Assembly: GCA_965660325.1 (NCBI GenBank)
Contig: CBFHZL010000005.1
Location: forward strand, 1 to 58,451
Reading direction: 5' to 3'
Source: Acidiluteibacter sp965660325
Lineage (GTDB): Bacteria; Bacteroidota; Bacteroidia; Flavobacteriales_E; Vicingaceae
Length of the DNA: 58,451 nucleotides
Shown: piece by piece, positions 7,218 to 16,059 of the stretch
Numbering within the stretch: position 1 is the first letter of the stretch
Layout of the letters: each line of letters starts with the position of its first letter
Made by a program: the position numbers and the translations under genes
The notes under the pieces: generated by a model
What the model saw: the letters and a program-made list of their open reading frames with translations, nothing else
The model's database searches: none
What the model was told of the DNA's origin: nothing

Positions 7218-8555
7218 TTACTCAGTAGTTGAATAAGTCAAATTTAACTTAATTCCTTCTAAATTATTTACCTGTTTTTTAATAATTACCCGTTGCGCAT
7301 TTACTGCAGATCCGGATACTAATAAAATCATTCCATAATCGGTTCGATTGTTATTAACCAATTGGTGAATATGGCGGGTGATGTTAAAGGTGTAGGTGTT
7401 TTCTGTTTCATCGTAAGTGCCACCAAAATAGTCAGAATCTAAAAATAAATCAGGGATAAAAATCCCTAATCCTGAAGAATCTGCTGCTACAATGATCAAC
7501 TTTTCTGCAATCCCGTCATCAATATAGCTTCCTTCTACTGCTGGTATTACTAATTCTGCTTGGTTGATAATTTTCTTTTGACCATCTGCTACAATATTTC
7601 TAAGGTCAGGAAACTGGAGTAACGTTTTTACACCACTCATTGATTGTACAAAAGTGATTGTAGTATCTTGTATGGTGTTGTTCAGCGCCTGTTCAACTAC
7701 TGAACCTGTATAATCATGCTTGAAGTTATTAAATCGTTGTGACTCCCCATCTATCTCAAAGCGATAAGATTTTGATTCTGGCACTATTCCGCTATTATCT
7801 GTGTAATAGAGGTAAAGTCCAGAAGCTGTTGAGTTGGGCTCTAAGTAGCAAATGGCTCCCGCAGGAATTGTTCCGCTAGGGGTCAATCCTGTTGGCTTGA
7901 TGTAAAATCCTTTCATGAAATCTTTGAAGGCATCATTGTCTGCAAAAGTGGCGGTTCCAGACTGATCAAGTAATCGCTGACCGAAAGATTGCTCAAGTTT
8001 AATTCTTAATTGAGGTGTTTCTTGATTTAATCCCACCTGCACACTATCTAAGTTGGGCTTAAAGGTTTTGCTACCAATGGGAGTAGGATCTACAGAAAGT
8101 GTGTCTTTTGAATAGTAAGCACCTTCTTCATCAAAATCTTCCGTTACTTCGAATACCGTAAAAGATTGTTCGTCTTCTGTGCCGTAATAATCATCATACT
8201 TTAAAACAAAAACTACTGAGTCAAGCACTAAATCGGAGAGGTTTCCAAAATCTAAACTTGCACCAACCATATCGATCTGCGTGAAGTAAGAAGCCACTGA
8301 TGTGCCAAAAACGGAGTCAGTGAATGTGCCGATTAACGCCTTATTGGTTTTGTTTGAAAGAACAGAGTCTTCATCGATGGTGCTTAATACAATTGATGAG
8401 GTATCGTTAAATCTAACATTCGCGTTATTTTCTTCGAACCCTGGTGTTAGGTTTCCGTCTTTCTTACATGACTGGATGGAAAAGGCTAAAAAAAATATAG
8501 CGGAAAGTAGAGCTACTTTCCGCATATTAAGTGTTGAGTTAAAAATGTGTTTCAT
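7218..8555 (-). CDS. DUF4270 family lipoprotein
   Basis: A 445-residue exported protein. The signal peptide runs to the lipobox IQSC, giving Cys30 as the lipidated residue. The start of the mature chain resembles the DUF4270 family as I recall it (lipid Cys, a short linker, then a Thr/Ser-rich beta domain with VLSTIDEDSV). The remainder is predicted mostly beta-strand with no enzymatic motif. DUF4270 is specific to Bacteroidota and its role is unknown; an outer-membrane location is likely. A second ATG ten codons in (MRKVALL) is an equally plausible start. It begins one base after the GT5-like gene ends. Confidence 0.75.
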   Translation of the reverse strand: MKHIFNSTLNMRKVALLSAIFFLAFSIQSCKKDGNLTPGFEENNANVRFNDTSSIVLSTIDEDSVLSNKTNKALIGTFTDSVFGTSVASYFTQIDMVGASLDFGNLSDLVLDSVVFVLKYDDYYGTEDEQSFTVFEVTEDFDEEGAYYSKDTLSVDPTPIGSKTFKPNLDSVQVGLNQETPQLRIKLEQSFGQRLLDQSGTATFADNDAFKDFMKGFYIKPTGLTPSGTIPAGAICYLEPNSTASGLYLYYTDNSGIVPESKSYRFEIDGESQRFNNFKHDYTGSVVEQALNNTIQDTTITFVQSMSGVKTLLQFPDLRNIVADGQKKIINQAELVIPAVEGSYIDDGIAEKLIIVAADSSGLGIFIPDLFLDSDYFGGTYDETENTYTFNITRHIHQLVNNNRTDYGMILLVSGSAVNAQRVIIKKQVNNLEGIKLNLTYSTTE

Positions 8556-9383
8556 TTATTCAGCTAAAACTTCTTCTTCAGTTAAAATCTCATCATAAAA
8601 ATTAGAGAAAGACTCTACATATTTATCTTCAGATTGGTAATCCAACATTGGTTTACCACTTTCTTCAATAAATTGTCTTACTTCATCGCTAGTATCTTGC
8701 GAGCCTACTATTGCACCATCCGACCACGAAATTGCAGCCTTAGTGATGTTATCATGTGTAGGATCAGCGTAAAGTGATAAGTCTTTTTCATCAATGCCTT
8801 CCATTAACGCCTTTTTAGCGAATTCATTGTTCAGGCTATCGTCGTATACATCATCATATGCTGAATAAACTACTTTTGTGTTTTCAAAAAGTGGTTCTTC
8901 TTTATATGCTGTTTTCAAAAACATAGGGATTAAACTGGTCATCCAACCATGGCAATGCACTAAATCTGGTGCCCAACCTAATTTCTTGACTGTTTCTAGT
9001 ACACCTCTGCAGAAGAAAATTGACCGCTCGTCGTTATCTTCGAAGAACGTACCTTTTTTGTCTTCAAACGTAGCTTTTCGCTGAAAGAAGTCTTCATTGT
9101 CGATGAAGTAAACTTGCATTCTAGCAGGTTGAATAGATGCTACTTTTATAATTAGTGGATGGTCATTTTCATCGATAATCAGGTTCATTCCAGATAATCG
9201 AATAACTTCATGAAGTTGATTTCTGCGCTCGTTTATTGAACCAAATCGAGGCATAAACGTTCTAATCTCTTTTCCTTTTTCTTGTATTCCTTGTGGAAGA
9301 TGTCTTCCTATTTTTGAAATTTCAGTTTCTTCTGTGTAAGGGGTTATCTCTTGCGAGATAAATAGTATTCTTTTCTTAGTCAT
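8556..9383 (-). CDS. Half-length glycogen/starch synthase-like (GT5 N-terminal domain) protein
   Basis: A 275-residue protein matching only the N-terminal Rossmann half of glycogen/starch synthases. It has the opening strand KRILFISQEITPY, FMPRFG (the counterpart of VMPRY), the DLVHCHGWMTSL block (DVVHAHDW in GlgA) and a KVVYSAYD strand. The C-terminal sugar-nucleotide domain is missing. The loop that in GlgA reads KxGGL is here SKIGRHLP, so the substrate-binding glycines are not kept. Catalytic glycogen synthesis is therefore doubtful. I chose the ATG at 9383 over an upstream in-frame ATG because the promoter lies between them. A stand-alone protein of this type beside panC is, in my recollection, common in Bacteroidota. 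Confidence 0.75.
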   Translation of the reverse strand: MTKKRILFISQEITPYTEETEISKIGRHLPQGIQEKGKEIRTFMPRFGSINERRNQLHEVIRLSGMNLIIDENDHPLIIKVASIQPARMQVYFIDNEDFFQRKATFEDKKGTFFEDNDERSIFFCRGVLETVKKLGWAPDLVHCHGWMTSLIPMFLKTAYKEEPLFENTKVVYSAYDDVYDDSLNNEFAKKALMEGIDEKDLSLYADPTHDNITKAAISWSDGAIVGSQDTSDEVRQFIEESGKPMLDYQSEDKYVESFSNFYDEILTEEEVLAE

Positions 9384-9412
9384 AAAGGATAGATTAATTA
9401 ACAAAAGCGACA

Positions 9413-9444
9413 CAAAAATACGAATTTTATTGCGATTTTTCAAC
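9413..9444 (-). promoter_or_regulatory. Promoter of the GT5-DUF4270-glmS operon
   Basis: On the minus strand GTTG (9441-9444), then 20 bases, then TATTTTTG (9413-9420). It is a good Bacteroidota promoter, about 30 bases before the ATG at 9383. It places the three tightly packed genes under one transcript. Confidence 0.6.
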
Positions 9445-9521
9445 AATGGGTTTACCTTGCCCCGTTTTTTCAATTCGTATAAACCGTTAATTTATAACGA
9501 TTTTTCACCAAAATTTATCAA

Positions 9522-10376
9522 ATGATTCAGCAGTTTTTATCCGCAAATGACCTTAATTCACACCTCACTCAGTTAAGAAGTGAAGGGATGTCAGTTGGTT
9601 TTGTTCCAACTATGGGTGCACTGCACCATGGGCACATGACTTTGATAGATAGAGCGATGAATGAGAACGACATAGTAGTTTGCAGCATCTTTGTTAACCC
9701 AAAACAGTTTAACAATCCGGAAGACTTAGCTAAGTATCCAAGAACTATAGACGAAGACTTAGCGCTGTTAGATCAACACAATTGCCACATTGCGTTTATT
9801 CCAACCGTAGAGGAAATCTATCCGGAAGAGGTAACTAAACAGTATGCGTTTGGCCCTTTAGCTGAGTTAATGGAAGGTACGCATCGACCTGGTCATTTTA
9901 ATGGAATGGCAATTGTTGTAAAACGACTGTTCGATATCACCGTTCCTACTCGAGCCTACTTCGGTGATAAAGATTATCAGCAGTTGGTTATTGTAGAAAA
10001 GTTGGTAGAGATGGAGCAAATGGATGTAGAAGTTATAGGCTGCCCCATCAGCAGAGAGCCAAATGGACTGGCAATGAGTAGTAGAAATAAGCGACTGACA
10101 TTGGCACAAAAAGAGGAGGCAGCTGCCATACATGCAGAGTTGTCATCCTTGGCCAACCACTTCGTCCCAAGTAAATCAGTAATGAATGATCGGATAACAG
10201 CAGCCATTAAACGACTTAATGGGCTTCCAGAATTTGAAGTTGAATACCTATTATTGGTGGACAGGAATACATTACAAGAGTATGCAGGTGAAGAGATTAT
10301 CGGACAGCCTCACTTATTTGCAGGAGTGAGGGTTGCAAATGTTCGACTCATCGACAATTTGCCGATTAATGCCTAA
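9522..10376 (+). CDS. panC: Pantothenate synthetase (pantoate-beta-alanine ligase)
   Basis: It joins pantoate and beta-alanine with ATP to give pantothenate, the coenzyme A precursor. It has 284 residues, typical length. Family signatures are PTMGALHHGHM (the HxGH nucleotidyltransferase motif), SIFVNPKQFN, PRTIDEDL, HRPGHFNGM, YFGDKDYQQL and SSRNKRL. It is divergent from the GT5-like gene and followed 13 bases later by panD, which supplies beta-alanine for the same reaction. Confidence 0.97.
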   Translation: MIQQFLSANDLNSHLTQLRSEGMSVGFVPTMGALHHGHMTLIDRAMNENDIVVCSIFVNPKQFNNPEDLAKYPRTIDEDLALLDQHNCHIAFIPTVEEIYPEEVTKQYAFGPLAELMEGTHRPGHFNGMAIVVKRLFDITVPTRAYFGDKDYQQLVIVEKLVEMEQMDVEVIGCPISREPNGLAMSSRNKRLTLAQKEEAAAIHAELSSLANHFVPSKSVMNDRITAAIKRLNGLPEFEVEYLLLVDRNTLQEYAGEEIIGQPHLFAGVRVANVRLIDNLPINA

Positions 10377-10389
10377 TTTTACTCGCCAT

Positions 10390-10740
10390 ATGCAAATACA
10401 AGTAGTAAAGTCGAAGCTCCACCGTGTAAGGGTTACAGAAGCAGATTTAAATTACGTCGGCAGCGTAACAATTGACGAAGATTTATTGGATGCTGCAAAC
10501 CTTATTGAGGGCGAAAAGGTCCAAATCGTTAACATCAACAATGGAGAGCGGTTGGAAACATACACCATAAAAGGTAAAAGAGGATCAGGAGAAATTTGTT
10601 TAAATGGCCCCGCTGCTCGAAAAGTGGCAGTGGATGATATCGTTATTATTATAAGCTACGGCATTATGGAAATCGAAGCAGCAAAAGAATTTAAGCCTAC
10701 TATTGTATTTCCAGATGAGCAAACAAACCTATTAAAATAA
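10390..10740 (+). CDS. panD: Aspartate 1-decarboxylase (pyruvoyl enzyme)
   Basis: It decarboxylates aspartate to beta-alanine for pantothenate synthesis. The precursor has 116 residues and cleaves itself between Gly24 and Ser25 (YVGSVTID); Ser25 becomes the pyruvoyl cofactor. Other family residues include Lys9 and the GAARKV-like segment GPAARKV. I chose the ATG at 10390 because it gives the usual N-terminus (MQIQVVKSKLHRVRVTEA) and puts the cleavage site at residue 24/25; an upstream in-frame ATG would overlap panC by 44 bases. Confidence 0.97.
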   Translation: MQIQVVKSKLHRVRVTEADLNYVGSVTIDEDLLDAANLIEGEKVQIVNINNGERLETYTIKGKRGSGEICLNGPAARKVAVDDIVIIISYGIMEIEAAKEFKPTIVFPDEQTNLLK

Positions 10741-10745
10741 GCCTT

Positions 10746-11747
10746 TTGAAAAAATTCATTCTTAATTTTTTGAAGATATCGATTCCATTAGCTTTTGGAA
10801 TTTTCTTGATATGGTATGTATTCAACAACCTGACTGCTGCCGAAAAGGATCATGTATTTTATTCCTTTAGTCACGCCAATTATTTCATTATTTTATTATC
10901 GATCCTTTTTGGAATCTTAAGCCATGCCTCTCGCGCAATCCGATGGAAATACACCATTGAGCCGCTTGGAAAAGTTCCCAGTTTTTGGAATAGCTTTTTT
11001 GGAGTTATGATTGGATACATCGCGAACTTGGCTTTCCCACGCTTAGGAGAGGTAACCCGACCTGCAGTAGTAGCCAAGTATGAAAATATGCCATTCAACA
11101 AACTTCTTGGAACTATTGTAGCTGAGCGTGTTGCGGATTTGATTATCTTAGGTGTAATTACCTTGTCTGTGATTTTAATGGAGATCGATAAGCTAAGAGA
11201 ATTGCTAATGGATACGGTGGCCCAAGGCGGGGATAAGTTTTCGGCTGAAAACATCATCATGCTACTTATTGTGGCTACCATTGGGGGAGGGATATTTTTA
11301 TTCTTCATGATTTCTAAATCCAACAACCCATTTTTCGCTAAGATTAGGACCTTATTTCAAGGAATTTTTGAAGGAGTAAAAACCATCGCTACCATGAAAA
11401 AAAAGGGCCTCTTTTTGCTACACACGGCCTTTATTTGGGTCATGTACTTACTGATGCATTATGTGTGCTTTTTTGCACTTTCAGATACGGCCGATGTACC
11501 CATAGCAGGTGTTTTAGCATCTTTCGTGCTCGGTGGATTATCGATCGTCTTTGTGCAAGGCGGTATCGGTGTCTATCCAATTGCTATTATGAAGACACTT
11601 ACTATTTATGGTGTGTTAAATACCTCTGCTTTAGCGTTGGGTTGGATTATCTGGACTGCTCAAACACTTATGATTATTGTTCTAGGCGTTATATCCATTA
11701 TTTTTATCAGAATCGTTAACCAAAAGAAGCATGTTGCAGCAAGTTGA
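10746..11747 (+). CDS. Flippase-like integral membrane protein (lysylphosphatidylglycerol synthase TM-domain / UPF0104 family)
   Basis: A 333-residue polytopic protein with about eight hydrophobic segments. The stretch HASRAIRWKYTIEPLG near residue 60, the motif NLAFPRLGEVTRPAVVAKYENMPF (about 95-118) and GTIVAERVADL (about 123-133) identify the lysylphosphatidylglycerol-synthetase membrane-region family (YbhN/AglD type), often annotated as flippases. No aminoacyl-transferase domain is attached, so a lipid-transport or unknown role is more likely than lysyl transfer. The start is a TTG, 5 bases after panD. The 3' end overlaps the next gene by 17 bases. Confidence 0.8.
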   Translation: MKKFILNFLKISIPLAFGIFLIWYVFNNLTAAEKDHVFYSFSHANYFIILLSILFGILSHASRAIRWKYTIEPLGKVPSFWNSFFGVMIGYIANLAFPRLGEVTRPAVVAKYENMPFNKLLGTIVAERVADLIILGVITLSVILMEIDKLRELLMDTVAQGGDKFSAENIIMLLIVATIGGGIFLFFMISKSNNPFFAKIRTLFQGIFEGVKTIATMKKKGLFLLHTAFIWVMYLLMHYVCFFALSDTADVPIAGVLASFVLGGLSIVFVQGGIGVYPIAIMKTLTIYGVLNTSALALGWIIWTAQTLMIIVLGVISIIFIRIVNQKKHVAAS

Positions 11748-12231
11748 GATTATACAGTCGAAGATAAAGACACTTGACCAATTAAAATTACAGGTAAAAC
11801 GGTGGCGCTTAAAAAGCGAAACAGTGGTATTTACGAATGGCGTTTTTGACATTTTACACCCTGGACATGTATCTTATTTGGCTAAGACTAAAGATTTGGG
11901 ACATCGGTTAATCATTGGCTTAAATGCAGATGTATCGGTAAAGATGCTGAATAAAGGTCCAAATAGGCCTATACAGAATGAACAAGATCGGGCATTTTTA
12001 CTAGCGGCGCTTTCTATTGTTGATGCAGTGGTGTTATTTGAGGAAGAAACTCCCTATGAACTTATTAGCCAATTGGTGCCTGATATTTTGGCAAAAGGAG
12101 GAGATTATACGGTAGATCAAATTGCAGGACACGATGTGGTGTTAAACAATGGTGGTCGAGTGGAAATAATTGATTTTCTCGAAGGTCATTCAACCACTTC
12201 CATTGAGCAAAAAATTAAGAATTTCAAGTAA
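11731..12231 (+). CDS. rfaE2: D-glycero-beta-D-manno-heptose 1-phosphate adenylyltransferase (RfaE2 type)
   Basis: A 166-residue stand-alone nucleotidyltransferase equal to the C-terminal half of E. coli HldE. It would activate heptose-1-phosphate to ADP-heptose for lipopolysaccharide core. Signatures are TNGVFDILHPGHVSYL (with the HxGH motif), GLNADVSVK, DRAFLLAAL and the C-terminal EGHSTTSIEQKI, close to the family ending GxSTTxIIxRI. A related cytidylyltransferase is possible but the C-terminus favours RfaE2. Its start overlaps the upstream membrane-protein gene by 17 bases, so the genes are probably coupled. Confidence 0.88.
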   Translation: MLQQVEIIQSKIKTLDQLKLQVKRWRLKSETVVFTNGVFDILHPGHVSYLAKTKDLGHRLIIGLNADVSVKMLNKGPNRPIQNEQDRAFLLAALSIVDAVVLFEEETPYELISQLVPDILAKGGDYTVDQIAGHDVVLNNGGRVEIIDFLEGHSTTSIEQKIKNFK

Positions 12232-12294
12232 TTATTTCGAGCTTCTACTTCATAATTGCTTAGTTTCGTAAGTATAGACCATTCTAAATAGATT

Positions 12295-13146
12295 ATGAGA
12301 CGTATATTAACCACTTTGATTTTAGTTTTATCGCTTTCGATAAGTGCTCAAGAATCTTCCCTGTCATTCAATAAACTATCTACACTTTACCAAAAGGGAA
12401 GTTATGAAGAGGTTACTGAATTGCTTTCACAGCGTGCTTCCAAAGGAGACTTATCCGTGCAAGAGCAGCTGCTGTTGGCTGATGCTCACCACAAGCAAGA
12501 CCATTTTAAATTAGCTGAAGAAGGGTATACCAAAGTGTTAAAAGCAGATAAAGAGAGCTATGTAGCGCTTTTTAATCGAGGAGCGGCACGTGTATTTTTA
12601 GAAGATTACAAAGGTGCTTTGAAGGATTTAAAAAAGGCGATTGACCTCTACCCGGACTCTGCTGAAATGTATTATTACAAAGGTTATTGTGAGGCGGAGT
12701 TGTTTGATTATAAAGACGCCATTGCTAGTTACTCAAAAGCGATAGCGTTAAAGCCTGACTATGCTGCAGCTTATTATAATCGAGGGGCAGCAAAAGGAGA
12801 ACTCGACTTGTACGAAGCAGGAATGGAAGATTTTTCAACTGCGTTAGAAAAGCAACCAAACTTGGAAGATGGAGTGCTCAATGTAGCACTCTCTAAACTT
12901 GGTATGGGAGATTTAGACGGAGCCATAGCAGGATTTGATCAAGTAATTGCGAATCGAGATAAAAATTTAGGCAAAGCCTACTTTTACCGAGGTGAGGCGC
13001 GGTATGATAAGGGCTTACGAGCAGAAGCTTGTGATGATTTTAACCGTGCAATGACCTTGCAATATGAGCCTGCTGACAAAAATATAGGCGATCTTTGTGG
13101 CGCTAACAAAAAGTCGAAACGACGAGAAATAGATATTACTTTTTAA
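12295..13146 (+). CDS. Secreted TPR-repeat protein
   Basis: A 283-residue protein with a clear signal peptide (1-18, ending ISAQ) and a chain of about six tetratricopeptide repeats. The repeats show the usual pattern of Gly/Ala at positions 8 and 20 and Pro near 32, as in VALFNRGAARVFLEDYKGAL and AEMYYYKGYCEAELFDYKDA. It is a protein-interaction scaffold in the periplasm; the partner is unknown. A weak -7-like TAGTTTCG lies at 12261-12268. It precedes radA by 11 bases. Confidence 0.8.
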   Translation: MRRILTTLILVLSLSISAQESSLSFNKLSTLYQKGSYEEVTELLSQRASKGDLSVQEQLLLADAHHKQDHFKLAEEGYTKVLKADKESYVALFNRGAARVFLEDYKGALKDLKKAIDLYPDSAEMYYYKGYCEAELFDYKDAIASYSKAIALKPDYAAAYYNRGAAKGELDLYEAGMEDFSTALEKQPNLEDGVLNVALSKLGMGDLDGAIAGFDQVIANRDKNLGKAYFYRGEARYDKGLRAEACDDFNRAMTLQYEPADKNIGDLCGANKKSKRREIDITF

Positions 13147-13157
13147 AATATTAAAAG

Positions 13158-14528
13158 TTGGCTAAACTAAAGAAGGCATTTTTTTGTCAAAGTTGTGGGA
13201 ATCAATCACCCAAGTGGGAGGGAAAGTGCAATAGCTGTGGTGAATGGAATACTTACGTAGAAGAAATTATCCAAAAGGAGTCTGAATCGACCACTGTGAG
13301 TTCATTAATTACTTCAAAAAGAAGTACAAAACCCAAAAAAATCAATGAGGTTACTTTTAGTGAAGAGCGAAGATTTCCGCTGACTGATCCGGAGTTGAGC
13401 AGAGTGCTTGGAGGTGGTTTAGTACCCGGCTCTTTGATACTCTTTGCAGGTGAACCTGGTATTGGCAAGTCTACTCTCTTGTTGCAGCTTGCCATGCAGA
13501 TGAAAGGAATTCGTATCGTTTATATCAGTGGAGAGGAAAGCGAACAACAGATAAAAATGCGTGCTGAACGGATTGGTTCCTTGAATGATGAGTGTTATCT
13601 TTTTACAGAAACCTCAATGCAAAACATCCTTATTCATTTAGCCGAGTTGGATGCAGACATTGTGATAGTTGATTCCATTCAAACGATTCATACGCAAATT
13701 ATCGAGTCCTCTGCAGGTAGTATTTCTCAAATTAGGGAATGCACAGCCAAGTTAATGAAGTTTGCAAAGGAAACGACTACCCCGGTATTTTTAATTGGTC
13801 ATATTACCAAAGATGGAAGTATTGCAGGTCCTAAAGTATTGGAGCATATGGTTGATGTCGTTTTACAGTTTGAAGGTGATCGTAATTTTATGTATCGCTT
13901 GCTCCGAACACAGAAAAACCGCTTTGGGTCTACCAATGAGTTGGGAATTTATGAGATGAATAGCTTGGGATTGCAGCCCATCATCAACCCTTCTGAATTG
14001 CTTATCGGTAATCGTGACGAGCCGCTTAGTGGCTCAGCGACTGCTGCCACGGTAGAGGGAATTCGACCTTTATTGATAGAAGTGCAGGCGTTGGTCAGCA
14101 GTGCCGCTTATGGCACTCCTCAGCGGTCTTCCACTGGTTTTGACTTACGTCGATTAAACATGCTACTCGCTGTTTTGGAGAAACGTTGTGGATTTCGCCT
14201 TGGAGTAAAAGATGTTTTCCTAAATATCGCTGGAGGTATTCGGGTAGATGATCCGGCAATTGATTTAGCAGTTATAAGCGCCATCTTATCTTCTGGTGAA
14301 GATTTGCCGGTGAACCCAAAGTATACTTTTGCTGCTGAGGTTGGCTTGAACGGAGAGATTAGACCAGTAAGCAAAATTGAACAACGCATTTTAGAGAGTC
14401 AGAAGCTGGGGTTCACTAAGATATTCTTGTCGAAATATAATCGAAAAGGAATCGAGCAAAAGAACTATTCCATAGAATTGGTTTTTGTTGCAAAGATTGA
14501 TCAGGTGTTTGAATTGTTATTTAGTTAG
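13158..14528 (+). CDS. radA: DNA repair protein RadA
   Basis: A RecA-like ATPase that promotes branch migration during recombination. It has 456 residues. Domains in order: an N-terminal C4 zinc finger (CQSCG and CNSCGEW, residues 9-30), a RecA core with Walker A GEPGIGKST (about 98-106), the RadA-specific KNRFG motif (in RTQKNRFGSTNE), and a Lon-protease-like C-terminal domain ending in GLNGEIRPV and the final repeats. The start is TTG at 13158, which gives MAKLKKAFFCQSCG as in other RadA proteins. Confidence 0.96.
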   Translation: MAKLKKAFFCQSCGNQSPKWEGKCNSCGEWNTYVEEIIQKESESTTVSSLITSKRSTKPKKINEVTFSEERRFPLTDPELSRVLGGGLVPGSLILFAGEPGIGKSTLLLQLAMQMKGIRIVYISGEESEQQIKMRAERIGSLNDECYLFTETSMQNILIHLAELDADIVIVDSIQTIHTQIIESSAGSISQIRECTAKLMKFAKETTTPVFLIGHITKDGSIAGPKVLEHMVDVVLQFEGDRNFMYRLLRTQKNRFGSTNELGIYEMNSLGLQPIINPSELLIGNRDEPLSGSATAATVEGIRPLLIEVQALVSSAAYGTPQRSSTGFDLRRLNMLLAVLEKRCGFRLGVKDVFLNIAGGIRVDDPAIDLAVISAILSSGEDLPVNPKYTFAAEVGLNGEIRPVSKIEQRILESQKLGFTKIFLSKYNRKGIEQKNYSIELVFVAKIDQVFELLFS

Positions 14529-14530
14529 TG

Positions 14531-15145
14531 ATGTTATCCAACGTTCCAAAATTATTGAGGTCGTATTACCCTAATTTAGTTTGGGAGGGCAATGATTTGG
14601 AGCAAAATAAAGTATACCTCACTTTCGATGATGGACCCATCCCAAATGTTACGCCTTGGGTGTTGGATACGCTAAAAGAATATGGTGCTCACGCAACCTT
14701 CTTTTGTATTGGGGACAATGTTTCCAAATACCCAGAAATCTATCAACGCATATTGGAAGAAGGTCACGCAGTCGGAAACCATACATTCAATCACCTTAAA
14801 GGATGGAGCAAAACCGACCAAGAGTACCTCGAAAATGTCCACTTGGCAAAAGGCGTTATCGATTCTAATTTATTTAGACCGCCATATGGTCGAATCAAAA
14901 AGTCGCAGATTGCACAGTTAGAAAAGGACTATAAGATTATTATGTGGTCAGTACTTTCAGGAGATTACAATCAAAGGAGATCTCCAAAGCAATGTTTTAC
15001 AAATGTTAGAAGACATATTAAGCCCAATTCTATTGTTGTATTTCACGATAGTATAAAGGCTGAGCGTAACATGAAGTATTCATTAATAAAAACCCTCGAA
15101 CTAATCAAAGATCGAGGGCTTTCTACTGCTTTATTTTCTTTGTAA
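14531..15145 (+). CDS. Polysaccharide deacetylase (NodB-like, carbohydrate esterase 4)
   Basis: A 204-residue single NodB domain. It has all five motifs: TFDDGP (catalytic Asp and metal Asp), HTFNH (metal His pair), RPPYG, a DYN-containing segment and VFHDS (catalytic-site His). It would remove N-acetyl groups from a polysaccharide such as peptidoglycan or an exopolysaccharide. There is no obvious signal peptide, so its location is uncertain. I prefer the ATG at 14531 to a GTG at 14528, which overlaps the radA stop. Its stop abuts the stop of the convergent porP-like gene with no base between. Confidence 0.9.
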   Translation: MLSNVPKLLRSYYPNLVWEGNDLEQNKVYLTFDDGPIPNVTPWVLDTLKEYGAHATFFCIGDNVSKYPEIYQRILEEGHAVGNHTFNHLKGWSKTDQEYLENVHLAKGVIDSNLFRPPYGRIKKSQIAQLEKDYKIIMWSVLSGDYNQRRSPKQCFTNVRRHIKPNSIVVFHDSIKAERNMKYSLIKTLELIKDRGLSTALFSL

Positions 15146-16057
15146 TTATTCCTGACGGGTTGCTCTAATTCCAGTATCATTGAATCGAATTCCTACCATA
15201 AATTCATGTGATCCAGTGCTGTAATTCATTATATCTGATTGTATGAAATCATATGAATACCCAAACGTAATGGTGTTATTAAGTGTAAATCCAAGCAGCA
15301 TCGCAAGTGCATCCTCTTGTCGGTAAGAAATACCTGCAGAAAATTGATCGAGGTAAGTTGCTCGCAACGTAGCTTCAAATTGTACGATAGGATCAACAAA
15401 TCGAACAATAGCGCTAGGGTCTAGCTTAAAGTTATTGTTGATTTCATAAGTGTATCCTGCCATTAAATAATAATGGTTTACAATTCTTCCTGATGTTCCT
15501 CTTACATCTTCGAATTCCAAATTCCGTTGGATTAAAGATGGCGCTGATCCACCAAAGTAAAAATTCTTACCATATAGGTAAAAACTGAAACCCGCATCAG
15601 GCTTTAGCTCATTTTGCAAATTATTGATAAATGCATCATCCGTCTGATCTTCCAAGGTAATCTCAGCCCCATCAAGGCTAAATTGTGTGATTCCTCCATT
15701 AGCTGCCAATGATAAACGAATATCATCAGTGAGATTGACATGGTAAGAATAGGAGAGACTAAGTCCTGTTCGTTTGGTTGGCCCTGTTACATCAACAAAG
15801 ATGTAGCCACCAACTCCCATGTTCTGGTTTTTTAGCGGCCCATTCACACCAAGCGTAAATGTTCTTGGAGCATCTTGTATCCCTTCCCATTGGTATCGGT
15901 TGTTGGACTTCGCCTCGAAATAAGGTCGAGATCCTGCAACTGCTGGATTAATGATGTAATCGTTCAGCTGGTATTGGGTGAACTGCGGAAGTTGCTGTGC
16001 TGACACGCTAAATGTGCAGCCGAGAATTCCAAGTATGATAGTTAAATACTGTTTCAT
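15146..16057 (-). CDS. PorP/SprF family type IX membrane protein
   Basis: A 303-residue outer-membrane beta-barrel protein of the PorP/SprF family. The signal peptide ends SVSAQ. The family opening PQFTQYQLNDYIINPAVAGSRPY (21-43) is followed by RYQWEG and alternating amphipathic strands such as LSLSYSYHV. In Flavobacterium johnsoniae, SprF is needed for secretion of the adhesin SprB through T9SS, and members of this family pair with cargo carrying type B sorting domains. Here it starts 2 bases after the stop of the giant type B adhesin gene, so it is almost certainly that protein's dedicated partner. Confidence 0.93.
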   Translation of the reverse strand: MKQYLTIILGILGCTFSVSAQQLPQFTQYQLNDYIINPAVAGSRPYFEAKSNNRYQWEGIQDAPRTFTLGVNGPLKNQNMGVGGYIFVDVTGPTKRTGLSLSYSYHVNLTDDIRLSLAANGGITQFSLDGAEITLEDQTDDAFINNLQNELKPDAGFSFYLYGKNFYFGGSAPSLIQRNLEFEDVRGTSGRIVNHYYLMAGYTYEINNNFKLDPSAIVRFVDPIVQFEATLRATYLDQFSAGISYRQEDALAMLLGFTLNNTITFGYSYDFIQSDIMNYSTGSHEFMVGIRFNDTGIRATRQE

Positions 16058-16059
16058 AA

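Noticed and set aside
10880..11326. 148-codon minus-strand frame opposite the flippase-like gene
   Set aside because: Composition is that of an antisense reading of TM-helix codons and it has no family pattern.
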